Shown here: positions 33,470 through 42,213 of the stretch, one piece after another
Numbering within the stretch: position 1 is the first letter of the stretch
How the letters are laid out: every line of letters begins with the position of its first letter
The notes under the pieces: generated by a model
Databases searched by the model: none
Told to the model about the DNA's origin: nothing
What the model saw: only the letters and a program-made list of their open reading frames with translations
Source: Streptomyces sp. H27-C3
GTDB lineage: Bacteria; Actinomycetota; Actinomycetes; Streptomycetales; Streptomycetaceae
Direction of reading: 5' to 3'
DNA: 64,000 bases
Assembly (NCBI RefSeq): GCF_030063415.1
Contig: NZ_JASITA010000001.1
Coordinates: forward strand, 186,001 to 250,000
Program-made: the position numbers and the translations under genes

Positions 33470-34813
33470 ATGAGCAGCACCGCCGCACCCGCCGCGCACA
33501 CGGGAACGGAGACAGGAACGGCGACGGTCTGGGACCGTCTGGGCATTCCCCGACCGCTCCTCTTCGGCTTCATCGGCGTCCTGATCTTCATGATCGGCGA
33601 CGGGGTCGAATCCGGCTTCATCGCACCGTTCATCGAGGGCAACGGTGCCGGCAGCGAGGTCCGGGCGAGCTATGTGATCACGGCGTACGGCGTCACGGTC
33701 ATGCTCGCGTCCTGGCTGTCGGGCGCGCTGTCCGAGCTGTGGGGACCGCGTCGGGTGATGCAGATCGGCCTCGCCGTCTGGATCGTCTTCGACATCCTGT
33801 TCCTCACCCTGGGCGCCGCCCAGGACAACTACACGCTCATGCTGCTCTTCTACGGCCTGCGCGGTTTCGGCTACCCCCTCTTCGCCTTCTCCTTCCTCGT
33901 GTGGGTCACCGCGACCGCACCGGTGGCCAGGCTCGGCGCGGCGGTCGGCTGGTTCTACTTCGCCTTCACCGGCGGCCTGCCCACCCTCGGCTCACTCACC
34001 GCCTCCGTCACGAACCCGCTGTTCGGCAAGTTCGGCACACTCTGGGTCGCCCTCGCCCTGATCGCGATCGGCGGCGCCTTCTGTCTGCTTGGCGTGCGCG
34101 AGCGCACCGGGTTCTCACGGCTCGCTCCGCCCGGCGTCAAGCCGGTCCAGTCGCTGACCCGCAGTCTGTCCATCGCGTGGACCAACCCGAAGGTCGCGAT
34201 CGGCTGCGTCGTACGGATCATCAATACCGCTCCGCAGTTCGGCCTGTGGGTGATCCTCCCGGCCTTCTTCACCGACGAGATGGGCTTCACCGACGGCGAC
34301 TGGCTGCGGCTGCTGTCGATCATGTTCGCCACCAATATCTTCTTCAACCTGCTCTTCGGTGTGGTCAGCGACCGGGTCGGCTGGCGGACGACCATTGGCT
34401 GGTTCGGCGCGGTCGGCTGCGCGGTGAGCGTGCTCGCCCTGTACTTCGTGCCCAAGCTGATGACCGACAACTACTGGGTGGCCGTCGGTGTCGGCATGAT
34501 CTACGGCGCCACGCTCGCGGGGTTCGTCCCGATCTCCGCGCTGATGCCGTCACTGGCCCCCGAGAACAAGGGCGGCGCGATGGCGCTGCTCAACCTGGGC
34601 GCGGGCGGCGCGGCCTTCGTCGGCCCCGCCATTGTCTCGGTCTTCCTCGGCCCGCTGGGCCGCGACGGCGTCGTCATCATCTTCGCTTGCCTGTATGTCG
34701 TCGCCGCCGTGCTCACGCTCTTCCTGAAGCTGCCGCGGGCGTCGGAGGAAGCCATCGAGCAGGGCAAGTCCCTCCACGAGGCGGCCGAACCGCTCACTGT
34801 CCGCGCCACCTGA
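33470..34813 (+). CDS. MFS permease, RbtT/DalT/CsbX polyol type
   Basis: This 447-residue integral membrane protein has twelve hydrophobic helices. The early sequence RPLLFGFIGVLIFMIGDGVE is characteristic of the polyol permease family (ribitol and arabitol transporters RbtT and DalT, and CsbX). The loop 2-3 motif is SGALSELWGPRRV. It would import a polyol or sugar with protons. ATG 33470 has GGAGG upstream. It lies between the DeoR regulator and an FGGY kinase, which supports uptake followed by phosphorylation. Confidence 0.92.
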   Translation: MSSTAAPAAHTGTETGTATVWDRLGIPRPLLFGFIGVLIFMIGDGVESGFIAPFIEGNGAGSEVRASYVITAYGVTVMLASWLSGALSELWGPRRVMQIGLAVWIVFDILFLTLGAAQDNYTLMLLFYGLRGFGYPLFAFSFLVWVTATAPVARLGAAVGWFYFAFTGGLPTLGSLTASVTNPLFGKFGTLWVALALIAIGGAFCLLGVRERTGFSRLAPPGVKPVQSLTRSLSIAWTNPKVAIGCVVRIINTAPQFGLWVILPAFFTDEMGFTDGDWLRLLSIMFATNIFFNLLFGVVSDRVGWRTTIGWFGAVGCAVSVLALYFVPKLMTDNYWVAVGVGMIYGATLAGFVPISALMPSLAPENKGGAMALLNLGAGGAAFVGPAIVSVFLGPLGRDGVVIIFACLYVVAAVLTLFLKLPRASEEAIEQGKSLHEAAEPLTVRAT

Positions 34814-34856
34814 CCGCCCCGAGAATGATCCGTACGCGAAAGGACCCGTCCCGCGC

Positions 34857-36320
34857 ATGAGCACCACCGACGTCCCCCGCTCCCCCGTCCCCGTCGTGGC
34901 CGGAATCGATGTGGCCACCGCCGCGGTGAGAGTGGTGTGCGCCGACGCCCGCGGACGGGTTCTCACGCAGGGGCAGGCGCCGCTCCCCCAGCCGGTGCGT
35001 GGCGCCGGCGGCCACAGCGAGCAGGACGCCGGTGCCTGGTGGCCCGCCGCGGCCGCCGCGCTGCGGCGAGCCACCGCAGAACTGCCCGGCGGCGGCCGGG
35101 AGGTGGTGGCGGTCGCCGTCTCCGCCACCTCCGGGACCCTGGTGCTGGCGGACCCGAACGGTGCGCCCGCGGGCCCGGCGCTGATGTACGACGACCGGCG
35201 GGCGGCCGACCTCAACGCCAAGGCGCAGGAACTGGGCGCGCGCCGCTGGCGGGCACTGGGCCTGACCGTCGGCCCGACGGCGGCCCTGGGCAAACTTGTC
35301 GGGTGCGCGACCCTTGCCCTTCCCGGTCAGCTCGTCCTGCACACCCCGGATCTGCTCGGCCTGCGGCTCACCGGACACCCGGTGGCCACCGACTGGAGCC
35401 ACGCGCTGAAGACCGGCTACGACCCGCTCGCGGGCGAGTGGGCCACCGAGGTCTTCGACGCCTTCGATGTCCCCTCCCGCCTGCTGCCCGCCGTGCAGGC
35501 CCCCGGGACGGAGGTCGGCACCGTGTCGGCGGCGGCCTCGGCCGAGACCGGGCTGCCCGTCGGCTGCCGGGTCCGGCTCGGGATGACGGACGGGTGCGCG
35601 GGCCAGATCGCCACCGGGGCCGTGCGGCCGGGCCAGTTCGTCGGCGTGCTGGGAACGACGTACGTCCTCAAGGGTGTCACCCGCGAGCTGGTCACCGACC
35701 CGGCCGGCGCCCTCTACAGCCATCGCCACCCCGACGGCTGGTGGCTGCCCGGCGGCGCGTCCAACACTGGCGGCGAGGCGCTCGCCGCCGTCGATCCGGC
35801 GCGTCTACCAGGCCTGGACGCGGCGGCCGACGCCCGCGGTCCGGCCTCGTACCTGAACTATCCGCTGCGTCGCGAGGGCGAGCGGTTCCCCTTCGTCCGT
35901 GGCGACGCGCGCGGCTTCGTCGCCGGTGCGCCGCAGGACGAGGCCGACGAGCACCGGGCCGCGCTGGAAGGCGTGGCGTTCCTGGAGCGCCTCGCGCTGG
36001 AACGCGTGCAGGCGCTCGGCGTCGAAGTGACGGGCCCCCTGCACGCGGCGGGTGGCGGCAGCCGCAGCGCCCTGTGGACCCGTATCCGCGCCACCGTCCT
36101 TGGCCGGCAGCTGCAAGTCGCCGAACGGGCCGAGACGGCGTTCGGCGCGGCCCTGCTGGCGGCGGCCGGCACCTTGCACGCCGACCTGTCCGCGAGCGCG
36201 GCGGCGATGACGGGCCCGGGGCGCGTGGTGGACCCGGTGGAAGGGGAACGGGCGGCGCTGGACGAGTCGTACGAGGGATTCGTCGCGCAGCTGCGCGCTC
36301 GGGGCTGGCTGGACGGCTAG
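34857..36320 (+). CDS. FGGY-family carbohydrate kinase, ribulokinase-like branch
   Basis: This 487-residue cytosolic kinase has an N-terminal FGGY fold (VAGIDVATAAVRVVCADARG), the ALMYDDRRA segment, LGTTYVLKGV near the domain hinge, and ATP-site sequence HAAGGGSRSALWTRIRATVL. The DGCAGQIATGA and LGTTYVLKGV segments suggest the D-ribulose/D-xylulose kinase side of the family. It lies 43 bp after the permease gene and is probably in the same operon. Two different FGGY kinases in one locus suggest two successive or alternative substrates. Confidence 0.88.
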   Translation: MSTTDVPRSPVPVVAGIDVATAAVRVVCADARGRVLTQGQAPLPQPVRGAGGHSEQDAGAWWPAAAAALRRATAELPGGGREVVAVAVSATSGTLVLADPNGAPAGPALMYDDRRAADLNAKAQELGARRWRALGLTVGPTAALGKLVGCATLALPGQLVLHTPDLLGLRLTGHPVATDWSHALKTGYDPLAGEWATEVFDAFDVPSRLLPAVQAPGTEVGTVSAAASAETGLPVGCRVRLGMTDGCAGQIATGAVRPGQFVGVLGTTYVLKGVTRELVTDPAGALYSHRHPDGWWLPGGASNTGGEALAAVDPARLPGLDAAADARGPASYLNYPLRREGERFPFVRGDARGFVAGAPQDEADEHRAALEGVAFLERLALERVQALGVEVTGPLHAAGGGSRSALWTRIRATVLGRQLQVAERAETAFGAALLAAAGTLHADLSASAAAMTGPGRVVDPVEGERAALDESYEGFVAQLRARGWLDG

Positions 36321-36409
36321 ACGCGATCCGGGAGGGACTAGGCCCTGATCTGACCTACTGGGGATCTAGCGTGGTCACTCCACTGAGGTTCCCCCCGAAG
36401 GCGGTAGCC

Positions 36410-36988
36410 ATGACCGACCAGCCGACTCCCCAGATCATCCATTTCGAGGACGCCTCCGCGCTGGAGGCCTGGCTGGCCGACCACTACGGAGTGCAGTGCG
36501 GCATCTGGGTGAAGATCGCCAAGAAGAACTCGGGGGTCGCCTCGGTGACCCATCCGGAAGCACTGGATGTCGCCCTGTGCCACGGCTGGATCGATGGTCA
36601 GCGCAAGGCCTGCGACGAGACGTACTACCTGCAGAAATTCACGCCCCGGCGTGCGCGGAGCCTCTGGTCGCAGGTGAACATCCGCAAGGTAGAAGGGCTG
36701 GTGGCCGCCGGTCGTATGCGGGAGCCCGGCTTCTCGAAAATCCTCGCCGCCAAGGCGGACGGCCGGTGGGACGCGGCGTACGAGTCGCAGCGCGACTCCA
36801 CCGCGCCCCCCGATCTCGCTGCCGCGCTGGAACAGAACCAAGTGGCGCGGGACTCCTTCGAGCAGCTCGGCAGAACGGAGAAATACACGGTGATCCTGCA
36901 CCTGCTGAGGGCGCGGACTCCGGGCGCCAGGGCCGCACAGCTCCAGCGGATGATCACCCTGATGGAGGCTGGACAGCAGGTCCGGTAG
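36410..36988 (+). CDS. YdeI/OmpD-associated family protein
   Basis: This 192-residue cytosolic protein has the family sequence GIWVKIAKKNSGVASVTHPE, then VALCHGWIDGQRKACDETYY and QKFTPRRARSLWSQVN. The family is linked to bacteriocin or peptide resistance in a few bacteria, but its biochemical activity is unknown. ATG 36410 has GAAGGCGG upstream. It is separated from the kinase by about 90 bp and is probably transcribed independently. Confidence 0.9.
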   Translation: MTDQPTPQIIHFEDASALEAWLADHYGVQCGIWVKIAKKNSGVASVTHPEALDVALCHGWIDGQRKACDETYYLQKFTPRRARSLWSQVNIRKVEGLVAAGRMREPGFSKILAAKADGRWDAAYESQRDSTAPPDLAAALEQNQVARDSFEQLGRTEKYTVILHLLRARTPGARAAQLQRMITLMEAGQQVR

Positions 36989-37063
36989 CGCCGCCCGGAT
37001 GCGGATCCCGCGAGGTGCGCGGACCCTGTAGGTGCGGGGGCGAAGCGGCGAGGAGGAACACCC

Positions 37064-37264
37064 ATGTCCATGATGGACAAGCTCAAGGGAATGCTGAAGG
37101 GCCACGAGGCCCAGGCAGGGCAAGGCATCGACAAGACCGGTGACTTCGTCGACGGGAGGACCCAGGGCAAGCACAGCGGCCAGGTCGACACCGCCCAGGA
37201 CAAGCTCAGGGAGCAGTTCGGCACGAACCCGGACCAGGACAAGCCGCCCACGCCCCCTTCCTGA
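37064..37264 (+). CDS. MT0933/Rv0909-like antitoxin family protein
   Basis: This 66-residue hydrophilic protein (MSMMDKLKGMLKGHEAQAGQ start, Gly/Lys/Asp-rich middle, Pro-rich end) resembles the MT0933-type antitoxin family of actinobacteria. These proteins often occur without an obvious toxin partner, and none is seen next to it. GAGGAGG precedes the start. It is likely a cytosolic, partly disordered protein; a true toxin-antitoxin function here is unproven. Confidence 0.75.
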   Translation: MSMMDKLKGMLKGHEAQAGQGIDKTGDFVDGRTQGKHSGQVDTAQDKLREQFGTNPDQDKPPTPPS

Positions 37265-37481
37265 CCACGCGCGGGCCGAGGGCCCGGAAACCGCAGGTGT
37301 CACTTCCGGTCATTCCTGTTGACGCCCCCGCCGCACCCACATCTGCCCTCCCCACTCGGCGAACTCGCCTTCGCCGCCAAAAGGGCCAGCTCAGCCCCTA
37401 TGCACAGGCCCCGAGAGCGGGCAAGGTCAGAGGGGCTGATTTCCGCTCAACCTCGCGCATCCCGAGCAACTCGGTGGGTTC

Positions 37482-37521
37482 CCCCTGTGTCCTGCCCGAC
37501 AACACCATCCGGACACAGGGG
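37482..37521 (+). promoter_or_regulatory. Hairpin covering the ribosome site of the serine hydrolase
   Basis: CCCCTGTGTCC (37482-37492) pairs perfectly with GGACACAGGGG (37511-37521). The right arm contains most of the ribosome site AGGGGAG (37517-37523) just before ATG 37529. In RNA the stem would hide the site; alternatively the DNA dyad may be an operator. Confidence 0.6.
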
Positions 37522-37528
37522 AGTTCAC

Positions 37529-38674
37529 ATGTCGGTACGCAGAATCCGGACCGGGCTGACCGGAACGGTGGTGGCGGCAGCGGTCGTCGCCACCGCTTTC
37601 GTGACGCCCGCAGCGGCCCGGGAGACCACGGGACACGACCGCACCCAGGAGGCGATCGAGGCCGCGGTGAAGGCCGGGGTGCCCGGGGTGGTGGCCCAGG
37701 CCCGGGACGAAGACGGCAGCTGGACCGGGACCGCCGGCGTCGCGAACCTCAAGACCGGGCAGGAGCGGGAGGCGCCGGACCGCTACCGCGTCGGCTCGAT
37801 CACCAAGACCTTTGTCGCCACCGTCCTGTTGCAGCTCCAGGCCGAGGGCAGACTGGACCTGGACGACACCGTGGACCAGTGGCTGCCCGGGCTCATACGC
37901 GGGAACGGCAACGACGGCCGCCGGATCACCGTCCGTCAGCTGCTCAACCACACCAGCGGGATCTACAGCTACACCGAGGACCCCGACTTCGTGAAGAGCG
38001 TCTTCGGCGACGGCTTCTTCAAGCACCGCTACGACACGTGGATACCTCGGCAGCTGGTGAAGACGGCCATGGGGCACAAGCCCGACTTCGCCCCCGGCAC
38101 GAGCTGGAACTACTCCAACACCAACTTCACCGTCGCCGGAATGGTCATCGAGAAGGTGACGGGCCGCTCGTACGGGAAAGAGATCGAGCGGCGCATCCTC
38201 AAGCCGCTCGAACTGCGGGCGACATCGGTCCCCGGTACCGACGCACGGATGCCCCGGCCGAGCGGGCGGGCCTATTCGACGCTGTCCGTCGACCCAAATG
38301 CCAAGGTCCACGATGTCACCGAACTGAACCCGTCCGCAGCCGGGGCCGCCGGCGAGATGATCTCCAACTCCTCAGATCTGCAGCGCTTCTACCGTGCCCT
38401 GCTCAAGGGCAGGCTCCTCCCCAAGCAGCAGCTCAAAGAAATGATGACCACGGTGGCCGTCGGTGACCAGATGCCCGAGGGCGGGTACGGGCTGGAGCTG
38501 ATGCAGCTCAAGCTGAAGTGCGGCAAGGAGGTGTGGGGCCATGGTGGCGGCATCCACGGCTCATTGTCGGAGGCCCTCGTCACCCGGAACGCCGACCACT
38601 CCCTCGCCTTCAACTTCAACGGCGACTGGTCCGGTGACTCCGGAGCGGTGATCGAGGCCGAGTTCTGCAAGTAG
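37529..38674 (+). CDS. Secreted serine hydrolase (beta-lactamase/DD-peptidase fold)
   Basis: This 381-residue protein has a Sec signal (LTGTVVAAAVVATAFVTPAA), then a class C-like serine hydrolase domain. It has SxxK as SITK (VGSITKTFVA), YxN as YSN (SWNYSNTNFTVAG), and an HGGG third motif. Such enzymes act as D-alanyl-D-alanine carboxypeptidases, esterases or beta-lactamases. ATG 37529 follows a GGGGAG ribosome site inside a stable dyad. It stands alone, with a short gap before the phosphatase at 38790. Confidence 0.9.
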   Translation: MSVRRIRTGLTGTVVAAAVVATAFVTPAAARETTGHDRTQEAIEAAVKAGVPGVVAQARDEDGSWTGTAGVANLKTGQEREAPDRYRVGSITKTFVATVLLQLQAEGRLDLDDTVDQWLPGLIRGNGNDGRRITVRQLLNHTSGIYSYTEDPDFVKSVFGDGFFKHRYDTWIPRQLVKTAMGHKPDFAPGTSWNYSNTNFTVAGMVIEKVTGRSYGKEIERRILKPLELRATSVPGTDARMPRPSGRAYSTLSVDPNAKVHDVTELNPSAAGAAGEMISNSSDLQRFYRALLKGRLLPKQQLKEMMTTVAVGDQMPEGGYGLELMQLKLKCGKEVWGHGGGIHGSLSEALVTRNADHSLAFNFNGDWSGDSGAVIEAEFCK

Positions 38675-38789
38675 CAAACGCTCACGCACGACACCGTGCC
38701 GCCGTCGGCCGCGACCCCACGTCCGGCGGCGGCACAGCGCGGGGTCCGCTTCTTCCCGTGTCCGCCCGGCGCTCATCTACGGTGGGCCC

Positions 38790-39224
38790 ATGACCGACAC
38801 CTGGGAGCCCACCGCCACCGGCGTCCTGAGGCTCCCCTCCGGCCGCCTGATCAGAGGACGCGCACTCCGCCGGACACGGCCGACCGGTCCGGTGCCCGAG
38901 TTCGCCGTCCACCTGCTGGGCAAGCGGCCCCCTGACGTCCCCTGGGAGGCGCGGTGGTTGCGCTGGCCCGACTTCCGGCTGCCCAGCAGCCACGCCGAGG
39001 CACGCGCCGTGCTCGGCGAGGCGTGGGAGCGGTCCAAGTCCGGACGCGTCGAGATGGCCTGCGGTGGTGGCCGTGGACGCACCGGCACGGCCCTGGCCTG
39101 CGTCGCGGTGCTCGACGGCGTACCGGCCGACCAAGCGGTCGACTTCGTACGCCGCAACTACGACCCGCGCGCCGTCGAGACCCCCTGGCAGCGCCGCTTC
39201 GTTCTGCGCTTCACCCAGTTGTAG
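38790..39224 (+). CDS. Protein-tyrosine-phosphatase-like protein
   Basis: This 144-residue cytosolic protein has the CX5R phosphatase loop MACGGGRGRTGTALAC near residues 90-105, with Cys as nucleophile and Arg for phosphate binding. A dual-specificity-like Asp region lies upstream (WLRWPDFRLPSS). It probably removes phosphate from tyrosine or from a small molecule. The ribosome site is weak (GGTGGG). It converges with the DUF2165 gene at 39241. Confidence 0.85.
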   Translation: MTDTWEPTATGVLRLPSGRLIRGRALRRTRPTGPVPEFAVHLLGKRPPDVPWEARWLRWPDFRLPSSHAEARAVLGEAWERSKSGRVEMACGGGRGRTGTALACVAVLDGVPADQAVDFVRRNYDPRAVETPWQRRFVLRFTQL

Positions 39225-39240
39225 CGCCACCTCCCCGACC

Positions 39241-39762
39241 TCAGCGCGATTGCCTCACGTCGCCCGGCAGCAGCACGACCACCAGGGCCACACCCGCGAC
39301 GACGAAGTTGCGGGCGGCGGCATCGAGTCCGTTCCAGGTCTCCGACTGCCACATGGCGAACCACTCGCCGCCGATGGCGATGAATCCCGCGCCGAAGAGC
39401 AGCAGGACCATGAGCAGGCCGTACGTCCCCAACCGCCTGGCGCGCCCCAGGTCGCCCCCACGGAGAGCCTTCACCCAGTGGACCTCCGCCACAATCAGCA
39501 CGAGTGCGGTGACCGTCTCCCACGCGATGACGGCGATGTACGCGATGTTCTGCACCACGGTCGATTCGATGGACCGCCACATGAGGTCCTCGTCCTTGAA
39601 CGTGCTGTCCATCGCCAGGACGTGCCGGACGAACTCCTGGTTCGTACCGAAGTCGGTGATGTTACCGAAGGCGACGAGCGCCATGTAGAGAGCGACCGTG
39701 GCGACGAGCACGGTGGCGGCGACGGCGAGTGGCTGCTCCGCGTGTGAGTTCCTGACAGTCAT
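39241..39762 (-). CDS. DUF2165-family membrane protein
   Basis: This 173-residue protein has four hydrophobic helices (AVAATVLVATVALYMALVAF; IAYIAVIAWETVTALVLIVA; GLLMVLLLFGAGFIAIG; FVVAGVALVVVLLPG) and the conserved NITDFGTNQEFVRHVLAMD loop typical of DUF2165. It acts in the inner membrane; function is unknown. It is divergent from the PI-PLC gene, so the 144-bp gap at 39763-39906 must hold both promoters. Confidence 0.88.
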   Translation of the reverse strand: MTVRNSHAEQPLAVAATVLVATVALYMALVAFGNITDFGTNQEFVRHVLAMDSTFKDEDLMWRSIESTVVQNIAYIAVIAWETVTALVLIVAEVHWVKALRGGDLGRARRLGTYGLLMVLLLFGAGFIAIGGEWFAMWQSETWNGLDAAARNFVVAGVALVVVLLPGDVRQSR

Positions 39763-39906
39763 GCGCCCATGTGTCCTGGATCCATTGCCTGTTCAGCCAT
39801 TTCCATTCGGCGCGGTCCCGCCCGGGCCCGCATCGGCCGCGCCCTACCGAACGTGATCTGTCCACGTCATACTGCGGGGCCGATGACCGACCGAGGGGAC
39901 ACGTGC

Positions 39907-40817
39907 ATGAGCATGGACCGGCGGAGCTTCTCGCAGGTGCGGGTGCGATGGCCCTTTCCGCGACCGCACTGCTCGGAGCACCGAGCGCGCTCGCGGCGCC
40001 ACGAGTCCTCTTTATACAGGACTGGATGACGGGCATTGGTGACGCCACACCCTTGCAGCGACTGACGATCCCGGGCACCCACGACTCGGGCGCACGTGTC
40101 GGCGGCCCCTGGGTGGCATGTCAGAACACATCTGTGGCCGAGCAGTTGAACAGTGGTGTCCGCTTTCTGGATGTGCGCTGCCGGGCCACCGGCGACTCCT
40201 TCGCCATCCACCACAACGCGTACTACCAGAACCTGATGTTCGGCGACGTCCTCATCGCCTGCCAGGACTTCCTGCGGGCGCACCCCTCGGAGACGGTCCT
40301 GATGCGCGTCAAGCAGGAGTATTCGGAGGTGGCCGACGCGGAGTTCCGCCGGGTCTTCGACCTCTACCTCGACCAGAAGGGCTGGCGGCCGCTCTTCCGG
40401 ATCGACTCCGGCCTGCCGTCGCTGGGACAGGCCAGGGGGAAGATCGTGCTGCTCGCCGACAACGGCGGGCTCCCCGGCGTCCGGTACGGCGACTCGGCCC
40501 TCTTCGACGTCCAGGGCGACTACATGGCCGAGCCCGGCGCCAAATACCCAAAGATCGAGGCACAGCTCCGCCGGGCCGCGCAGCAGCCCGGGAAACTGTT
40601 CCTCAACTACGTGAGCACGTCCGTCCTGTTGCCGCCCCGCTGGAACTCCGACCGGCTCAACCCCAGGGTGCACAGCTTTATCAACGGGCCCGAGGCCGGG
40701 GACTGGAGGGGGCTCGGGGTGGTTCCGATGGACTTCCCCAACACCCGCTCGGGCCTGGTGGAATCCCTCCTGCGGCACAACCCGGGGCCGGGCATCGGCC
40801 GCCGTCCCTCGGTGTGA
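39907..40817 (+). pseudogene. Phosphatidylinositol-specific phospholipase C with frameshifted Tat signal
   Basis: ATG 39907, after GAGGGGAC, starts MSMDRRSF, a twin-arginine signal. A base is missing near 39930, so the original frame ends early. The next frame restores AGAGAMALSATALLGAPSAL and the full catalytic domain: IPGTHDSGARVGG (first His), SGVRFLDVRCRATGDSF, AIHHNAYYQ (second His). Initiation at ATG 39948 would still give a Sec-like signal peptide. The gene is either inactivated, rerouted from Tat to Sec, or affected by a sequencing error. Confidence 0.8.
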
Positions 40818-40869
40818 CCCGGCCGGACGGCGGCGAGCAGTCTCCCGGCCGGGACGGACCGCCCCTCGG

Positions 40870-41826
40870 TCAGTACGGCCGGTCGCCCGAGATGGCGACG
40901 CGCTCGGCGACCCGGCGGTGCGGGCTGTAGTCGTTGACCGCGTAGTGCTGAGTGGCGCGGTTGTCCCAGAAGGCGATGTCGCCCGCCTGCCAGTGGAACC
41001 GCACCTGGAACTCGGGCACATGGGCCTGCTGGAACAGCAGCCGAAGCAGCCGGTCGCTCTCCGCCTGCTCGAACCCGACGATCCGGGTGGTGAAGGAGGC
41101 GTTGACGAATAGCATCCGGCGCCCCGTCTCCGGGTGACGTCGCACCACGGGGTGCTCGACCGGCGGAAACAGGTCCTGGAACACAGCGAGTTGAGCGGCC
41201 GACAGGAAGCGGGCGAAGCCCGGGAGGAAGTCGTGGACGGCGCGGGCGCCGTCGATGCGCTCCTTCACCTCCTGCGGCAGGTTGTCGTACGCCGCCGCCA
41301 TGTCGGCCCACATCGTGTCGCCACCCACCGGCGGCACCTCGCGCAGCTGGAGCACGGCGCCCAGCGCGGGCCGCTCGCGGAACGTGACATCGGTGTGCCA
41401 GACGTTCTCGAAGGTGGGCACCGCGGTGCGGTCGAAGCGGACCACGTCCGGGGAGTCACCGGAGGCGAGCAGCGGATTGGTCTCCAGCTCGCCCCAGTTG
41501 CGGGCGAAGACACGCTGCGCGTCGGAGGACAGGTGCTGCCCCCGGAAGAACAGCACCTTCCACTCCAGCAGGGCTCGGTTGATCTCCTCGCGCACCGCGG
41601 AGGATTGCGGCTCCGACAGGTCCAGGCCCCGGATCTCCGCGCCGATGGTGCGCCCCTGCGGAACCACCTCGAAGAGCTCGTAGGGACGGTCCGCCCACCC
41701 CTCCGGGACGCGGCGCAGCTCACGGGGACCTTCGTACAAGCCGTCGGCGGGAATGCGGTGGTCCCGCAGGGTGACGGGGGCGGAAATGGAAGTGGAAGTG
41801 GCGCATGTTGCGGATGTGATGGTCAT
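40870..41826 (-). CDS. TauD/TfdA-family Fe(II)/2-oxoglutarate dioxygenase
   Basis: This 318-residue cytosolic enzyme has the metal triad: HTD in ENVWHTDVTFRERP, and distal His in NRATQHYAVNDY, plus the 2-oxoglutarate Arg in HRRVAERVAISGD. Family members hydroxylate taurine, alkyl sulfates or other small substrates, releasing sulfite or an aldehyde. GAGGAG precedes the ATG. No transporter or sulfur gene adjoins it, so the substrate is open. Confidence 0.9.
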   Translation of the reverse strand: MTITSATCATSTSISAPVTLRDHRIPADGLYEGPRELRRVPEGWADRPYELFEVVPQGRTIGAEIRGLDLSEPQSSAVREEINRALLEWKVLFFRGQHLSSDAQRVFARNWGELETNPLLASGDSPDVVRFDRTAVPTFENVWHTDVTFRERPALGAVLQLREVPPVGGDTMWADMAAAYDNLPQEVKERIDGARAVHDFLPGFARFLSAAQLAVFQDLFPPVEHPVVRRHPETGRRMLFVNASFTTRIVGFEQAESDRLLRLLFQQAHVPEFQVRFHWQAGDIAFWDNRATQHYAVNDYSPHRRVAERVAISGDRPY

Positions 41827-41937
41827 GGGTCTCCTCAGAGGAGCGGGCCGACGGCAAATACGCGGGGCCGCGCGAAGAAGGCGAAGAGGTACGACGCTGA
41901 AGAGGCAGCGGGGCCCGGCGTTGTACGGGGGCGGTGC

Positions 41938-42075
41938 TCAGCGACAGGAACGGACCGGCGGGGAACCCACCCGGCCGCGGCGGCACAGGAAGCTGTGACC
42001 GCGGGGGGCGCACTCACCGCGGGGACCGCTGTGGCGGAGCTCCCCTGCGCGGTGGTTCTCGTACGTCGTTCCCAT
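41938..42075 (-). other. Short open frame upstream of the TauD gene
   Basis: A 45-codon frame from ATG 42073-42075 (MGTTYENHRAGELRHSG start, three Cys near the end) lies 111 bp before the dioxygenase start. It could be an upstream leader ORF but has no ribosome site and no known family, so it may be chance. The rest of the 386-bp gap shows no other gene. Confidence 0.2.
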
Positions 42076-42213
42076 GTCAGGCACCGTACATCAGTCGAGC
42101 CGCGGCTTCGCCCGGCGCGGGGCGGCGGCGTCACCGCCGCAGGCGACCACGAAGCCGTACGGTGAGGACCGTAATTCTACGATTTGGCACGATTCCAGAA
42201 CCCGGGTGACGTG

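Noticed and set aside
41938..42075. Possible cysteine-type leader peptide for the TauD gene
   Set aside because: It does not resemble the short actinobacterial leader peptides seen before sulfur genes, and lacks a ribosome site; kept only as a low-confidence entry.
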